NCBI GenBank assembly: GCA_937891465.1
Contig: CALAHF010000104.1
Coordinates: forward strand, 24,501 to 88,500
Length of the DNA: 64,000 nt
Direction: 5' to 3'
DNA from: an uncultured Verrucomicrobiales bacterium
Lineage (GTDB): Bacteria > Verrucomicrobiota > Verrucomicrobiia > Verrucomicrobiales > DEV007
The stretch's first letter is position 1. Every line of letters starts with the position of its first letter. Both the position numbers and the translations under genes were made by a program. A model generated the notes under the pieces. That model was not told the DNA's origin. It searched no databases and was given only the letters and a program-made list of their open reading frames with translations. Below, piece by piece: positions 1 to 8,869 of this stretch.

Positions 1-175
1 CGGTTCAAGCGATATTTTCAAACAGCGTGGATCAGCCCGCCGGTTCTTAGTATACGGAACTCGAGTAACCACACAGGTTCTCCCATAACGGAGATCTTTT
101 TTAGAATTATTTGGGGGATCGGAGCTAAAGTTCCTTTCCCCCTTTTTTATGTAAATTGCTAGCGGTCAAAAGGGG

Positions 176-700
176 ATGAATCTGGTAAGAGCAACTCAAT
201 CGAATAAAACTCGTGGCATGACGCTTCTAGAGATTTTGGTTGTGTTTGCCGTCGTGGCCATCTTGGCAGGGGTGGTGATTTCGATCTCAGATAGTTTTAG
301 AAAACGAGCTGAGACCGCTCAGTGTCTTTCGAAGATGAGGACAGTCCACAGTGGCCTCAGCAGTTATTTGATTGACCAGGGGCATTGGCCGCAGTTGCCT
401 CCGGAAGCGATGGAGTTTTCTGAAACTGAGTATTTTACGTTTTGGATGAAATCAATCGAGCCTTATGGAATTTCTGAGGAAAATTGGCTGTGTCCTTCCG
501 ACAAAATCAATAAAGAGAAATTCAAAAAGGAAAAAACCGGAAGTTACATTCCCACCGCATTTGATGGATTCATGATTACCCCCCATCGCTGGAATCAACC
601 CTGGCTGGTAGAGCGGGGTGATCTTCACGGCAAAGGGGCTCACATCGCAATGCCGGATGGTTCGATCAATCCATCGACCAAAGCTTTTGGGGGACGCTAA
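176..700 (+). CDS. Type II secretion/type IV pilin-like prepilin
   Basis: A 174-residue protein with a class III prepilin signal. A short basic leader ends in Gly14, followed by MTLLEILVV, so the mature protein would start at Met15 with the conserved glutamate at mature position 5 and one hydrophobic helix (about residues 16-37). The rest is a small globular domain with the C-terminal MPDGS stretch common in PVC pseudopilins of the DUF1559-like kind. Known of the family: a prepilin peptidase cleaves before the Met/Phe and the helix packs into a pseudopilus. Its exact system is unknown because no secretion genes adjoin it. The AGGGG just before the ATG is too close to be a good ribosome site. 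Confidence 0.8.
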   Translation: MNLVRATQSNKTRGMTLLEILVVFAVVAILAGVVISISDSFRKRAETAQCLSKMRTVHSGLSSYLIDQGHWPQLPPEAMEFSETEYFTFWMKSIEPYGISEENWLCPSDKINKEKFKKEKTGSYIPTAFDGFMITPHRWNQPWLVERGDLHGKGAHIAMPDGSINPSTKAFGGR

Positions 701-723
701 TCGTAGCTTTTTGGACGAAATTC

Positions 724-1272
724 TCAGTTCACAAAAAACACGTCTCCCACATACCAAAGAACCATTCCACACGCTAAGATCACTTTTCCGATCAAGCCTG
801 CGATGCCTCCCACGACGGTTCCTACGGTCGAATTTGAAGCTTGTTTGACCTCTTTTTTCGCAAAAGCGAGCTCAAAGACAAAAACTCCGATAATGGGCCC
901 CAAAATGAGCCCGGGGATGTTGAAGAACAAACCGATGATGCCCCCGACGATGGCGCCGACGATTCCCCACTTGCTGGATCCAAACCATTTGGCGCCGATC
1001 GCACCGCTGAACCAGTCAATGATTAGCGATAGGATATAAAGAATGGTCACGAAGACGAGCCCTTGCCAGGCGAGGCCACTGGACTCCATTCCCAGTGAAA
1101 AATAGTGCACCAGCATGCCGATCCAAATCATCGTGGTGCCCGGCAGAATGGGAAGAAAGGTGCCCAGAAACCCTACGATGATAAGGATTAGGATGATTGT
1201 CCATTTAATCGCATCGCCGGCGGCTTCCGCGGGGAACCAATCAAACCAGTCTTTGAATTCAGCAAGGATCAT
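724..1272 (-). CDS. DUF456 family membrane protein
   Basis: A 182-residue, very hydrophobic protein with four to five membrane segments and Gly-rich helices (WGIVGAIVGGIIG, about residues 100-115; TVVGGIAGLIGK near 155), the pattern of the DUF456 family. The motif FLPILPGTTMIW near residues 38-50 is typical. No biochemical function is established for the family. It lies 28 bp downstream of the nitroreductase gene on the same strand and may be co-transcribed with it. The family call is by pattern, with good confidence. Confidence 0.75.
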   Translation of the reverse strand: MILAEFKDWFDWFPAEAAGDAIKWTIILILIIVGFLGTFLPILPGTTMIWIGMLVHYFSLGMESSGLAWQGLVFVTILYILSLIIDWFSGAIGAKWFGSSKWGIVGAIVGGIIGLFFNIPGLILGPIIGVFVFELAFAKKEVKQASNSTVGTVVGGIAGLIGKVILACGMVLWYVGDVFFVN

Positions 1273-1300
1273 ATTGTTAAAGGGAGCTTCATCAAAAGAG

Positions 1301-1945
1301 TCAGTTGTGAATGAACGTCACTTTTTCTGCAATTCCGCCTCGTGTAGATTCAGGCCACTCAAAATCCTCCCGGGGCCAGCCCAGATAGAAAAAGCCGAGG
1401 CATTTGTCTTTCTCGCTCTCTAAACCAAGCCAAATCCGCATTTCATCGGAGTAAACAATGGGGGGCGTGGACCAAAATGCCGCCAATCCCAAAGCCGAAG
1501 CAGTCAGATGCATGTTTTGGACGGCGCAAGCAACCGCCTCAATCTCCTCAATTTCAGGAATTTTCTCGATGGCCTGACGTTTCATGCAAATAGCAATAAC
1601 CACGGGTGCCATGAGCGGCTGTTTGCCAAGCTTTTCGAATTTATCCTGACGAAAGTCCTCTTCAGAGGTCGACTTTTTATAAAGTGCCGGCAAAAAATCC
1701 GCGACGCGCTGGCGTCCGTCACCGGAAAATACAGTGAACCGCCAGGGCTCCGTTTTCCCATGCGTTGGAGCGCTGTTGGCGTTTTCGAGAATAGTCGCCA
1801 AATGGAGATTCTCGACGGGTTTATCCTGCATATCCGCCGGTTTGATGGTGCGGCGACGCCGAATGAGAGCGTTTGCTGCCGTCATTCTGAGTGAAGCCGG
1901 ATCCAGTTTCGGTTGGGGGTCGTCTTCGGTGGGAAGTTCTTCCAT
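1301..1945 (-). CDS. Nitroreductase family protein (FMN-dependent)
   Basis: A 214-residue flavoprotein of the nitroreductase fold. Visible are the N-terminal phosphate-binding arginines (ALIRRRRTIKP, about residues 26-36), the NSAPTHGKTEPWRF motif for FMN and substrate (about 56-69), and a C-terminal LGFFYLGWP strand. It resembles the small YdjA-like branch, which reduces nitro compounds or quinones with NAD(P)H and acts as a dimer in the cytoplasm. The natural substrate cannot be read from sequence. The first 20 residues are an acidic, proline-containing extension that may be unstructured. Confidence 0.8.
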   Translation of the reverse strand: MEELPTEDDPQPKLDPASLRMTAANALIRRRRTIKPADMQDKPVENLHLATILENANSAPTHGKTEPWRFTVFSGDGRQRVADFLPALYKKSTSEEDFRQDKFEKLGKQPLMAPVVIAICMKRQAIEKIPEIEEIEAVACAVQNMHLTASALGLAAFWSTPPIVYSDEMRIWLGLESEKDKCLGFFYLGWPREDFEWPESTRGGIAEKVTFIHN

Positions 1946-2019
1946 GCTTTCTAATTTATTGATTTTGTAGACTTGCGGAGAAGTCCATTTTCAGTGCACC
2001 CTAGCGCCTTCACACTAGC

Positions 2020-2985
2020 ATGGCAAAAAGCGATGAGATACAAACTCCTGATGGATTGACTCCTTTTTCGGAACGATTTGGAGCTGTATTCGTAAAAGAA
2101 CTTCGCCAGGGACTCCGGGCAAAGCAGTTTGTGTTTCCTTTCGTGGCCGTTCAACTAATTGCGGTGGGATCGGTTGCGATTGAGTTGGCGGTTTCAAATC
2201 AGGCTGGAGACGTTATCGGCGCCGATGTGTTTGGCGGCATTTTCTTTTTTCTGTTAAATATCGTCTTTGGCTTTGCGATGCCTATGACGCTTTTCGGGGC
2301 CCTGCAACCAGAACTTCAGAGCGGGCGAAATGTGGAACTCCTTCTCATGTCGAATCTCACCCGGTGGCAAATCGTTCGGGGGAAATGGATTGTGGGGAGC
2401 GTTCTTGCCGGGCTCATGCTCGTCTCCCTCATTCCCTATGCGCTGACTCGCTACTATCTCGGCGGAGTCGGAGTGGTGGAGAGCATTCTGATGATCGCGG
2501 TATTGGGCGTGGGGAATGCAGGGTCCAATGGCATCGTCATTGGCGCGTCCGGATTCAGAAACATCATAGTCCGTGTCATCATCATCGGCGTGTGTGCGAT
2601 TTCCTGCTCGATCACCACTTCGATATGCGTACTTCCCGTGTTGGGTTTTTCCGGTTCAGGCGGAGGGCCTTCGGTGTGGGAAATGACACTTGGAGTAATC
2701 CTCGGGGCAATCACTTCAGCGCTGTTTGTTGTTTATGGACTTCAATTGGGCCGCGCTCAGTTGCGACTTTATGAAAACCCGCTCGATCCACCTTCCAGCG
2801 GCCTGATCATTGCGCTGATCATTTTCACGCCCATCATCGTTGGAGTCACCATGATTTCGACCCATGCATTGGGGCCATTTAGCATCGTGGGAGGGGTTGT
2901 CGGAACCATCGGACTCATTTGTCTCGCGCTTGTGATTGATCGCGGTCCCGGTAAAAATTCCAACATTCGGTATTCTCAGCCTTGA
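2020..2985 (+). CDS. ABC-2-type permease-like membrane protein
   Basis: A 321-residue protein with about seven membrane segments. The N-terminus is cytoplasmic and carries FGAVFVKELRQGLRAKQ (about residues 20-36), the KEL..GLR motif seen before the first membrane helix of ABC-2 family permeases. PVC genomes carry many such permeases as single genes or next to an ATPase. No ATPase is visible here, so the partner would be encoded elsewhere. The small downstream gene starts 35 bp after its stop on the same strand. Substrate unknown. Confidence 0.65.
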   Translation: MAKSDEIQTPDGLTPFSERFGAVFVKELRQGLRAKQFVFPFVAVQLIAVGSVAIELAVSNQAGDVIGADVFGGIFFFLLNIVFGFAMPMTLFGALQPELQSGRNVELLLMSNLTRWQIVRGKWIVGSVLAGLMLVSLIPYALTRYYLGGVGVVESILMIAVLGVGNAGSNGIVIGASGFRNIIVRVIIIGVCAISCSITTSICVLPVLGFSGSGGGPSVWEMTLGVILGAITSALFVVYGLQLGRAQLRLYENPLDPPSSGLIIALIIFTPIIVGVTMISTHALGPFSIVGGVVGTIGLICLALVIDRGPGKNSNIRYSQP

Positions 2986-3020
2986 GGCCGGCGCGGAATG
3001 CTCCATCTTCTGAAAAAGTC

Positions 3021-3527
3021 ATGCCTCCATCCGAACTCTATCAAACGATCTGCAACACCTTCACCGCTGAAAAATGGCAGTACGCCGAAGTCGAAGGCCG
3101 CGAAGTCATTCAGGTCGGGTTTGAAGCCCATCATACCCGGGTGAACATGCACATTCAGGCATTCCCTGAGTTGAGCGCCATTTCCGTTGTTTCCGAATAT
3201 TCAACCGGAACCAAAGAACCGGCTCGTCGCGAGCGCTTGGCTGAATTGGCGATGCGTTGCAACGAGATGCTGACCGTTGGAAATTTTGAAATGCGTTGGG
3301 AATTGGGGGTCCTGGTTTTTAGGGCAACGAACCTCTTCCCCACTCCACAAGGCAATCCTGAGATTATCAAAGGCCTCGTTCACACGACTGTTTCGGAAAT
3401 GGATCGAATTGCACCGATACTGTCGATGATTCTGACGACCGAAGGTGCCGAATTGGCCGGGCTTGATATTCCAGGGCTTCTCAATCGTGAAGACTTGCTT
3501 CCTCAACCACCTGAGGAAAATTCCTGA
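3021..3527 (+). CDS. YbjN/type III chaperone-like domain protein
   Basis: A 168-residue soluble protein starting at ATG 3021 (MPPSELYQTI). An upstream TTG in frame would only add a basic, unstructured stretch that overlaps the previous gene. The alternating beta-rich pattern, with an early W..AEVEG..VIQVGFEA and a later LGVLVFRATNLFP, resembles the YbjN (DUF1790) fold, which is related to type III secretion chaperones. The function of such proteins is mostly unknown. The next gene starts 4 bp downstream, so the two are very likely co-expressed. Confidence 0.55.
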   Translation: MPPSELYQTICNTFTAEKWQYAEVEGREVIQVGFEAHHTRVNMHIQAFPELSAISVVSEYSTGTKEPARRERLAELAMRCNEMLTVGNFEMRWELGVLVFRATNLFPTPQGNPEIIKGLVHTTVSEMDRIAPILSMILTTEGAELAGLDIPGLLNREDLLPQPPEENS

Positions 3528-3531
3528 TCTG

Positions 3532-4317
3532 ATGAGTGGATTGGCCGATAACGACGAGGTCTACGTCTTGAAGGACGGCCGACGTCTCGGGCCATATTCA
3601 CGGGAGGAATTACTGGAACGCGTTGATCGCGGCGAAATTGAATACGAGGATGTGTGTTTGCGTGATTTTTCCAGCGAGTGCGAACGCGTTCACGAAGTTC
3701 TCGATTGGGATGAAGATGAGGCACCTCCAGAGTTAGCGGTCGGAGAAATCAGGCCATCACCCGAGCCAATCATTTCCGTTCGGGAAAAGATTGAACCCGG
3801 GGAAGTGGAGCGGATGGAGGAAGGCGAGCCCGAGCCTGAAGTTCCTGAGGAAATTGAAATTTCACCTCATGCTCCACCAAAAGATCCCACTTTAATTCTT
3901 TATGCAGGGCATCAGTCGCTCCTCAGTTTCCCGAAATCGCTGTTCATCATCCTCGTTTCGCTGGGCCTGGGAATTTGGTTTCGGGAAACAAGCGGCTGGA
4001 TCCTGTTAGTTGGATTAATTTTTGCCCTCATCGCGATTTCCTACATCGTTTTAGAGCGAACAGCCAAGCTCTATCTCATCACCCCGCGCCGAGTCGAAAT
4101 TGTGAAAGGGCTCTTCGCAAAAAGCTCCAACGAAGTCCGGATCGACGACATCCGAACCATCAATGTCGTCCGAACCGGATTTTTGGGAATGATCGGTGTT
4201 GGCCGAGTCGAATTTGCATCCTCTGGCGGACAAGATGTTGAAGTCGCCTTCGATGACGTGTGGGATGCCCAGCGCGTCAAAGGTCTTGTCCGCAGAATCC
4301 AAGACGCGGATGTTTGA
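3532..4317 (+). CDS. GYF_2 domain - bacterial PH domain membrane protein
   Basis: A 261-residue protein starting at ATG 3532 (MSGLADNDEVYVL), just after the previous stop. An earlier in-frame start would overlap that gene. Residues about 7-55 (VYVLKDGRRLGPYSREELL) match the GYF_2 domain pattern, often found at the N-terminus of PVC and Bacteroidetes membrane proteins. An acidic Pro/Glu linker follows (about 60-125), then two membrane helices (about 140-185), then a YdbS-like bPH_2 domain with LYLITPRRVEIVKG and SSNEVRIDDIRTINV. The PH part is usually cytoplasmic. Probably a membrane-associated scaffold; the role is unknown. Confidence 0.7.
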   Translation: MSGLADNDEVYVLKDGRRLGPYSREELLERVDRGEIEYEDVCLRDFSSECERVHEVLDWDEDEAPPELAVGEIRPSPEPIISVREKIEPGEVERMEEGEPEPEVPEEIEISPHAPPKDPTLILYAGHQSLLSFPKSLFIILVSLGLGIWFRETSGWILLVGLIFALIAISYIVLERTAKLYLITPRRVEIVKGLFAKSSNEVRIDDIRTINVVRTGFLGMIGVGRVEFASSGGQDVEVAFDDVWDAQRVKGLVRRIQDADV

Positions 4318-4330
4318 ATGGCCTTCCACG

Positions 4331-4372
4331 CCCCAACACGGTTGATTCATCGAATGTAACCTGATTGATCAG
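4331..4372. repeat. AACAGGGT repeat, copy 1 (degenerate)
   Basis: Two imperfect arms, AACACGGTTGATTCATCGA and TAACCTGATTGATCAG, align with the inverted form of the dispersed repeat seen best at 63281-63326. The copy lies between convergent genes, 13 bp after the stop of the PH-domain protein. Confidence 0.5.
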
Positions 4373-4420
4373 TTATAAGGGGCGAGCGATTTGTTTGGAG
4401 GTTTCTAAAGCGTCAAAAGC

Positions 4421-4831
4421 TTACTTCTTCGAAATCATTTCACTTATGAGGGTTACAAAGTCCTCCAATTTGCCTGCTTCGTACCACGCCCCGTTCTCAG
4501 TAAAAAGAACTACATCGTTGCCATTGAACAGTTGAAGTTCTCGAACTCCAGAGGAATTGGCAATGCTTAGCTTTCCTATTACCGCCCAATCGATTCCTAA
4601 TTCGTTCGATGAAGGAGAAGGGTTTTCAAAAAAAATGGCAACCGGTTCCTTTGAGTTTTCAGGAACTTCGAGTCCAGTGATGACCTTCAAACCTTTCGGT
4701 GGATTAAAGATGTCCACCGAGATGGTAGCTAATTCAGAAGGAGTATCGGTGGATTTCGTGCCACTTTCAGCGCAGGAGAATAGAAGAGCCGTCAAAATTG
4801 CGATGACCATTGTGTTATTTGCGAGTTTCAT
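4421..4831 (-). CDS. Putative lipoprotein, function unknown
   Basis: A 136-residue protein with a lipoprotein signal: a short basic start, the hydrophobic stretch MVIAILTALLFSC, and the lipobox LFSC with the acylated cysteine near residue 20. After a Ser/Thr-rich linker there is a compact domain with VAIFFENP and DWAVIGKLSI. I do not recognise the domain. The C-terminal ENGAWYEAGKLEDFVTLISEMI resembles small periplasmic accessory proteins but supports no function. It lies downstream of metH on the same strand (69 bp gap). Confidence 0.65.
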   Translation of the reverse strand: MKLANNTMVIAILTALLFSCAESGTKSTDTPSELATISVDIFNPPKGLKVITGLEVPENSKEPVAIFFENPSPSSNELGIDWAVIGKLSIANSSGVRELQLFNGNDVVLFTENGAWYEAGKLEDFVTLISEMISKK

Positions 4832-4899
4832 TAGCTAATCAGTATGCGTGAATGAATGATCGTATCAAACTGATTGATGTAAGTAATTTGTAAGCCAAA

Positions 4900-7800
4900 T
4901 CAATCCGCCAAATTGGGAGCCAACCACTTCTCGCCCTGTTCGATCGTCATGCCTTTGCGAGCGCAATAGTTTTCCAACTGGTCGCGTTCGATTTTACCGA
5001 CGTTGAAATACCGAGCGGCTTCGTTGAAGAAATACAATCCGCTGACGGATGATGGCGGGAACATCGCGTAGTTCGTGGTGAGTTCCATGCCGACCGTTTT
5101 TTCAACATCGAGCAAATCCCATAACGCAGCTTTTTCGGTGTGCTCAGGGCAGGCGGGGTAACCGGCTGCCGGGCGGATTCCGCGGTAGCGTTCTTTGACG
5201 TAATCTTCGACGCCGAGACCTTCGTTGATTCCAAAGCCCATGAAATCTCGGGCCTTTTTGTGAAGCAATTCGGCCAGGCCTTCAGCAAATCGATCGGCCA
5301 GAGCCTGAATCATAATCGCTGTGTAATCGTCGCCCGCGTCTTTGAACGTCTTGGCATATTCTTCAACTTCGTTTCCGGCGGTCACAGCAAACGCGCCGAG
5401 GTAATCAGCACGACCTGAATCGGCGGGGGCCACAAAGTCGGCGAGGCTTTGGAATGGATTTCCCTTTTTCACCTTTTCTTTCTGCTGACGAAGAAAATGA
5501 AAGGTCGTGAGCTTCTCTGTTTTTGCTTCATTAGCGAAAAGGTCGACGTCTTCTCCAGTGGAATGCGCGGGCCAGATTCCCCAAACCACTCGGGCGTGAA
5601 CTCGATTGTTTTCGACGAGGTCTTTGAGAATTCGCTTCGCGTCGTTGTAGAGTTTGGTGGCTTCTTCGCCGTGATTTTTGTGCTGGAGGATTTTCGGGAA
5701 AACGCCGCGCATCTCCCATGCATGGAAAAACGGACTCCAATCAAACACATGGACAATTTCCTGAAGCGGAACGGGATCCCACACTTGTTTGCCGATGAAC
5801 TCCGGTGTTGCGATGCTAGCTGCTTGCCAATCGACATCGTATTTCTGGCGCTTGGCTTCTTCAAACGGAACGTAGACGGCGGTTGATCCCTTTCCTGCAT
5901 GAAGGTCGCGATCTTTTTGTTCTGTTGCGCGATAATTTGTGATGAAGTCTTCGCGGAGATTATCTGAAAGCAGGGAATTGCAAACCCCAACCACCAACGA
6001 CGCGTCACCGACGTGAACGATGGGTTCTGAGTAATACTGGCTGATTTTGATCGCGGTATGTGCCCGGCTTGTCGTAGCACCGCCGACAAGCAGTGGAACT
6101 TTCCATCCCTGTTTTTCGAACTCTTTCGCGTTCGAAATCATTTCATCGAGCGATGGCGTGATCAGCCCGGACATGCCGACAATATCCGCGCCGTGCTCTT
6201 TGGCAGCGGCCATGATTTTGTCGCAATCGACCATGACGCCGAGATCAATCACTTTGTAGCCGTTACAGCCGAGGACAACGCCTACGATATTTTTGCCGAT
6301 GTCATGAACGTCACCTTTTACGGTCGCGATGACAAAGGTCGGAGCGCCATCGTCCTCATCATCGCCTTTCTCAGCAAGCATGAACGGCTCTAAATACGCA
6401 ACCGCCTTTTTCATGACGCGCGCGCTTTTCACCACCTGTGGCAGAAACATTTTTCCGTCACCAAAAAGTTTTCCAACCACTTTCATTCCTTCCATGAGAG
6501 GGCCTTCGATCACGTTGAGTGGTTTACCGAGAGCCTGCCGCGCTTCTTCAGTATCGTCTTCGATGAAGTCTGTGATTCCTTTCACCAGTGCATGCGTCAT
6601 CCGAGCTTGAACATCGTTTTCACGCCACGATAAATCCGGTCCGGTCGACTTTGAGCCGCTGGTGTGTTCACCGGCCGCTTTAAGTTCTTCGGCGTAATCA
6701 ATCAGCGCTTCGGTCGCTTCGGGATTCTTGTTTAAAAGAACGTCTTCGACCAGTTTAAGAAGGTCCGGTTTCACTTCGTCGTAAACCTCGAGCATTCCCG
6801 GGTTTACGATTCCCATGTCCATGCCTGCTTTGCCGGCGTGGTAAAGAAATGCGGCATGCATTGCTTCGCGGACCACGTTGTTGCCGCGAAAGCTGAATGA
6901 AATATTGGAAACTCCGCCGCTGACTTTTGCGCCGGGCAGGTTTGCCTTGATCCATCGCGTCGCTTCAATGAAATCGACCGCGTAGTTGTTGTGCTCATCC
7001 ATTCCCGTCGCCACGGTGAGAATGTTCGGATCAAAAATGATGTCGTTCTGATTGAAGCCAACTTCATCGACGAGGATTCGATAAGCACGTTCGCAGATCT
7101 GAATTTTACGTTCGTAACTGTCAGCCTGGCCTTTTTCATCGAACGCCATGACCACAACGGCGGCACCGTATTTCATGACTTTCCGCGCGTGTTCGCGAAA
7201 AATATCTTCGCCCTCTTTCAGTGAAATCGAGTTCACGATTCCTTTACCCTGAATGCATTTGAGACCGGCTTCGATAATTTCCCACTTCGAGGAATCCACC
7301 ATGATCGGCACGGCTGCGACGTCCGGCTCACCTGCAAGCAGGTTTAAAAAACGAGTCATCGTCGGGACGCCATCGATCATCCCTTCGTCCATGCATATAT
7401 CGATAACCGGAGCGCCGCCTTCGACTTGCTGGCGCGCGATCGCGACGGCATCTTCGAGCTTGTCCTCTTTGATGAGCTTTTTGAATCGGGGTGATCCCGC
7501 GACATTGGTCCGTTCGCCGACCATCAGGAAATTCTTCTCGGGTGTTTGGTTAAATGCTTCCGATCCGCTCAATCGCATCGCTGGCGGCGAAGTTGGAACC
7601 TCGCGCGGAGCAAAATTTTCAGCGACTTTTGCGATCGCGGCAACGTGCTCAGGAGTATTTCCGCAACACCCGCCGATCAAGTTCACCAGACCGTCATTGG
7701 CGAAGTCTCCCAGGTATTTCTCCATATCGTCCGGCTCCAAATCGAAACCAGTTGGCGCAAGCGGATTTGGCAATCCTGCATTTGGATAAACCGAAACAAA

Positions 7801-8676
7801 CGTCTCCGAAACCTTGGCAAGCTCGCGGAGGTGAGGTTCAATCAAATCGGGCCCAAGTGAACAGTTGAGTCCAACGGCAAGCGGTTTGACGTGGGCAATC
7901 GCATTCCACATCGCTTCGACTTTTTGGGCGGAGATCATGGTTTCGCCTCCAAGACCCACCGCAGCTGAGACGATGATTGGATATTCCTTGCCGTCTTCCG
8001 CGTAAACTTCATTCAGCGCAACAAGAGCGGCCTTGGCGTTCAGCGAGTCAAAGATGGTTTCGACCATCATGATGTCCGATCCGCCTTCGATGAGCGCGCG
8101 GATTTGATGTTTGTAGGCATCGCGGACCTGATCAAAATTCACCACGCGGAAACCGGGGTCTTCCGCATCCGGTGAGTTCGTCAACGAAACCGTCATTGGC
8201 CCGATCGCACCCGCGACATAGCGTTTTCGTCCGGTGTCTGAGCCGATTTTGTCAGCCCACTCACGGCATTGGCGAGCCGATTCCACATTGATTTCCCAAG
8301 CAAGATCTTTGAGAAATTGATTTTCGCAGACCTTGTCGTGAAAAAACTCGGGGTCTTTTCGTCCCAGCCCTTTTTCGCGGGGATCTTCCACAAAAAATTC
8401 TGACTGCGCCAACGTCGTTGCTGAGAAGGTGTTCGTCTCAATGATATCCGAACCCGCTTCGAGGAAGCGTTTATGAATGTCGCCGATGATATCGGGGCGA
8501 GTGATCGAAAGAATGTCGCCGTTGTTCAACAAATCCTTTTCGTTATCCGCAAATCGTTTTCCCCGCGCATCGTCCTCGGTTAGCCCGTAGCCACGGATCG
8601 TCGTTCCCATCGCCCCATCGAGAACGAGGATGCGTTTTTTTAATTCAGTGGTGAGTTCCTGAGTGAGGTCTGACAT
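4900..8676 (-). CDS. metH: Cobalamin-dependent methionine synthase
   Basis: A full-length MetH of 1258 residues (E. coli 1227), starting at MSDLTQEL; an in-frame start 48 bp upstream only adds a basic tail. It transfers the methyl group of 5-methyl-tetrahydrofolate to homocysteine through cobalamin. Modules in order: homocysteine domain with the zinc ligands GLNCS (about 290) and GGCCGNTP (about 350); pterin domain starting [13 protein letters not shown] (about 385); cobalamin cap; cobalamin domain with [12 protein letters not shown], whose histidine is the lower axial ligand; and the SAM-binding reactivation domain with [14 protein letters not shown]. All key residues are present. No SAM or cobalamin riboswitch is recognisable in the leader. 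Confidence 0.97.
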   Translation of the reverse strand: MSDLTQELTTELKKRILVLDGAMGTTIRGYGLTEDDARGKRFADNEKDLLNNGDILSITRPDIIGDIHKRFLEAGSDIIETNTFSATTLAQSEFFVEDPREKGLGRKDPEFFHDKVCENQFLKDLAWEINVESARQCREWADKIGSDTGRKRYVAGAIGPMTVSLTNSPDAEDPGFRVVNFDQVRDAYKHQIRALIEGGSDIMMVETIFDSLNAKAALVALNEVYAEDGKEYPIIVSAAVGLGGETMISAQKVEAMWNAIAHVKPLAVGLNCSLGPDLIEPHLRELAKVSETFVSVYPNAGLPNPLAPTGFDLEPDDMEKYLGDFANDGLVNLIGGCCGNTPEHVAAIAKVAENFAPREVPTSPPAMRLSGSEAFNQTPEKNFLMVGERTNVAGSPRFKKLIKEDKLEDAVAIARQQVEGGAPVIDICMDEGMIDGVPTMTRFLNLLAGEPDVAAVPIMVDSSKWEIIEAGLKCIQGKGIVNSISLKEGEDIFREHARKVMKYGAAVVVMAFDEKGQADSYERKIQICERAYRILVDEVGFNQNDIIFDPNILTVATGMDEHNNYAVDFIEATRWIKANLPGAKVSGGVSNISFSFRGNNVVREAMHAAFLYHAGKAGMDMGIVNPGMLEVYDEVKPDLLKLVEDVLLNKNPEATEALIDYAEELKAAGEHTSGSKSTGPDLSWRENDVQARMTHALVKGITDFIEDDTEEARQALGKPLNVIEGPLMEGMKVVGKLFGDGKMFLPQVVKSARVMKKAVAYLEPFMLAEKGDDEDDGAPTFVIATVKGDVHDIGKNIVGVVLGCNGYKVIDLGVMVDCDKIMAAAKEHGADIVGMSGLITPSLDEMISNAKEFEKQGWKVPLLVGGATTSRAHTAIKISQYYSEPIVHVGDASLVVGVCNSLLSDNLREDFITNYRATEQKDRDLHAGKGSTAVYVPFEEAKRQKYDVDWQAASIATPEFIGKQVWDPVPLQEIVHVFDWSPFFHAWEMRGVFPKILQHKNHGEEATKLYNDAKRILKDLVENNRVHARVVWGIWPAHSTGEDVDLFANEAKTEKLTTFHFLRQQKEKVKKGNPFQSLADFVAPADSGRADYLGAFAVTAGNEVEEYAKTFKDAGDDYTAIMIQALADRFAEGLAELLHKKARDFMGFGINEGLGVEDYVKERYRGIRPAAGYPACPEHTEKAALWDLLDVEKTVGMELTTNYAMFPPSSVSGLYFFNEAARYFNVGKIERDQLENYCARKGMTIEQGEKWLAPNLAD

Positions 8677-8787
8677 GGGAATAAATTGGTATGTTAAACT
8701 TCGTGGAATCCGATACGATCGCAACGAAGCAATGGCGGAATTTCTGAAAAATCAGCAGTGGTTTCGAAAGGTTTGAAAGACGAAAAA

Positions 8788-8812
8788 ACCGGCATCGTCG
8801 GTGCCGGTTTTC
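8788..8812 (-). terminator. Rho-independent terminator of the BtuB-like gene
   Basis: Read on the minus strand: AACCGGC, seven-base loop region, GCCGGTT, followed by a run of T. It lies just beyond the stop of the TonB receptor gene and upstream of metH, so the two genes are probably separate transcription units. Confidence 0.8.
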
Positions 8813-8815
8813 GAA

Positions 8816-8860
8816 GTAACAGGGTCCGTAAACAGCGATCAGAACCTGTTTGATCGTAAA
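8816..8860. repeat. AACAGGGT repeat, copy 2 (degenerate)
   Basis: AACAGGGTCCGT and the inverted AACCTGTTTGATCGTAA form two arms like the other copies. It sits between the stop of the TonB receptor and its terminator. Confidence 0.6.
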
Positions 8861-8869
8861 ACTTTAGAA

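Noticed and set aside
41..95. GTATACGGAACTCGAG...ACACAGGTTC near the window start as a tenth repeat copy
   Set aside because: Only short pieces agree and the AACAGGGT core is missing.
5469..6089. 206-codon frame overlapping metH
   Set aside because: Same strand, different frame within a fully conserved metH; composition is a by-product.
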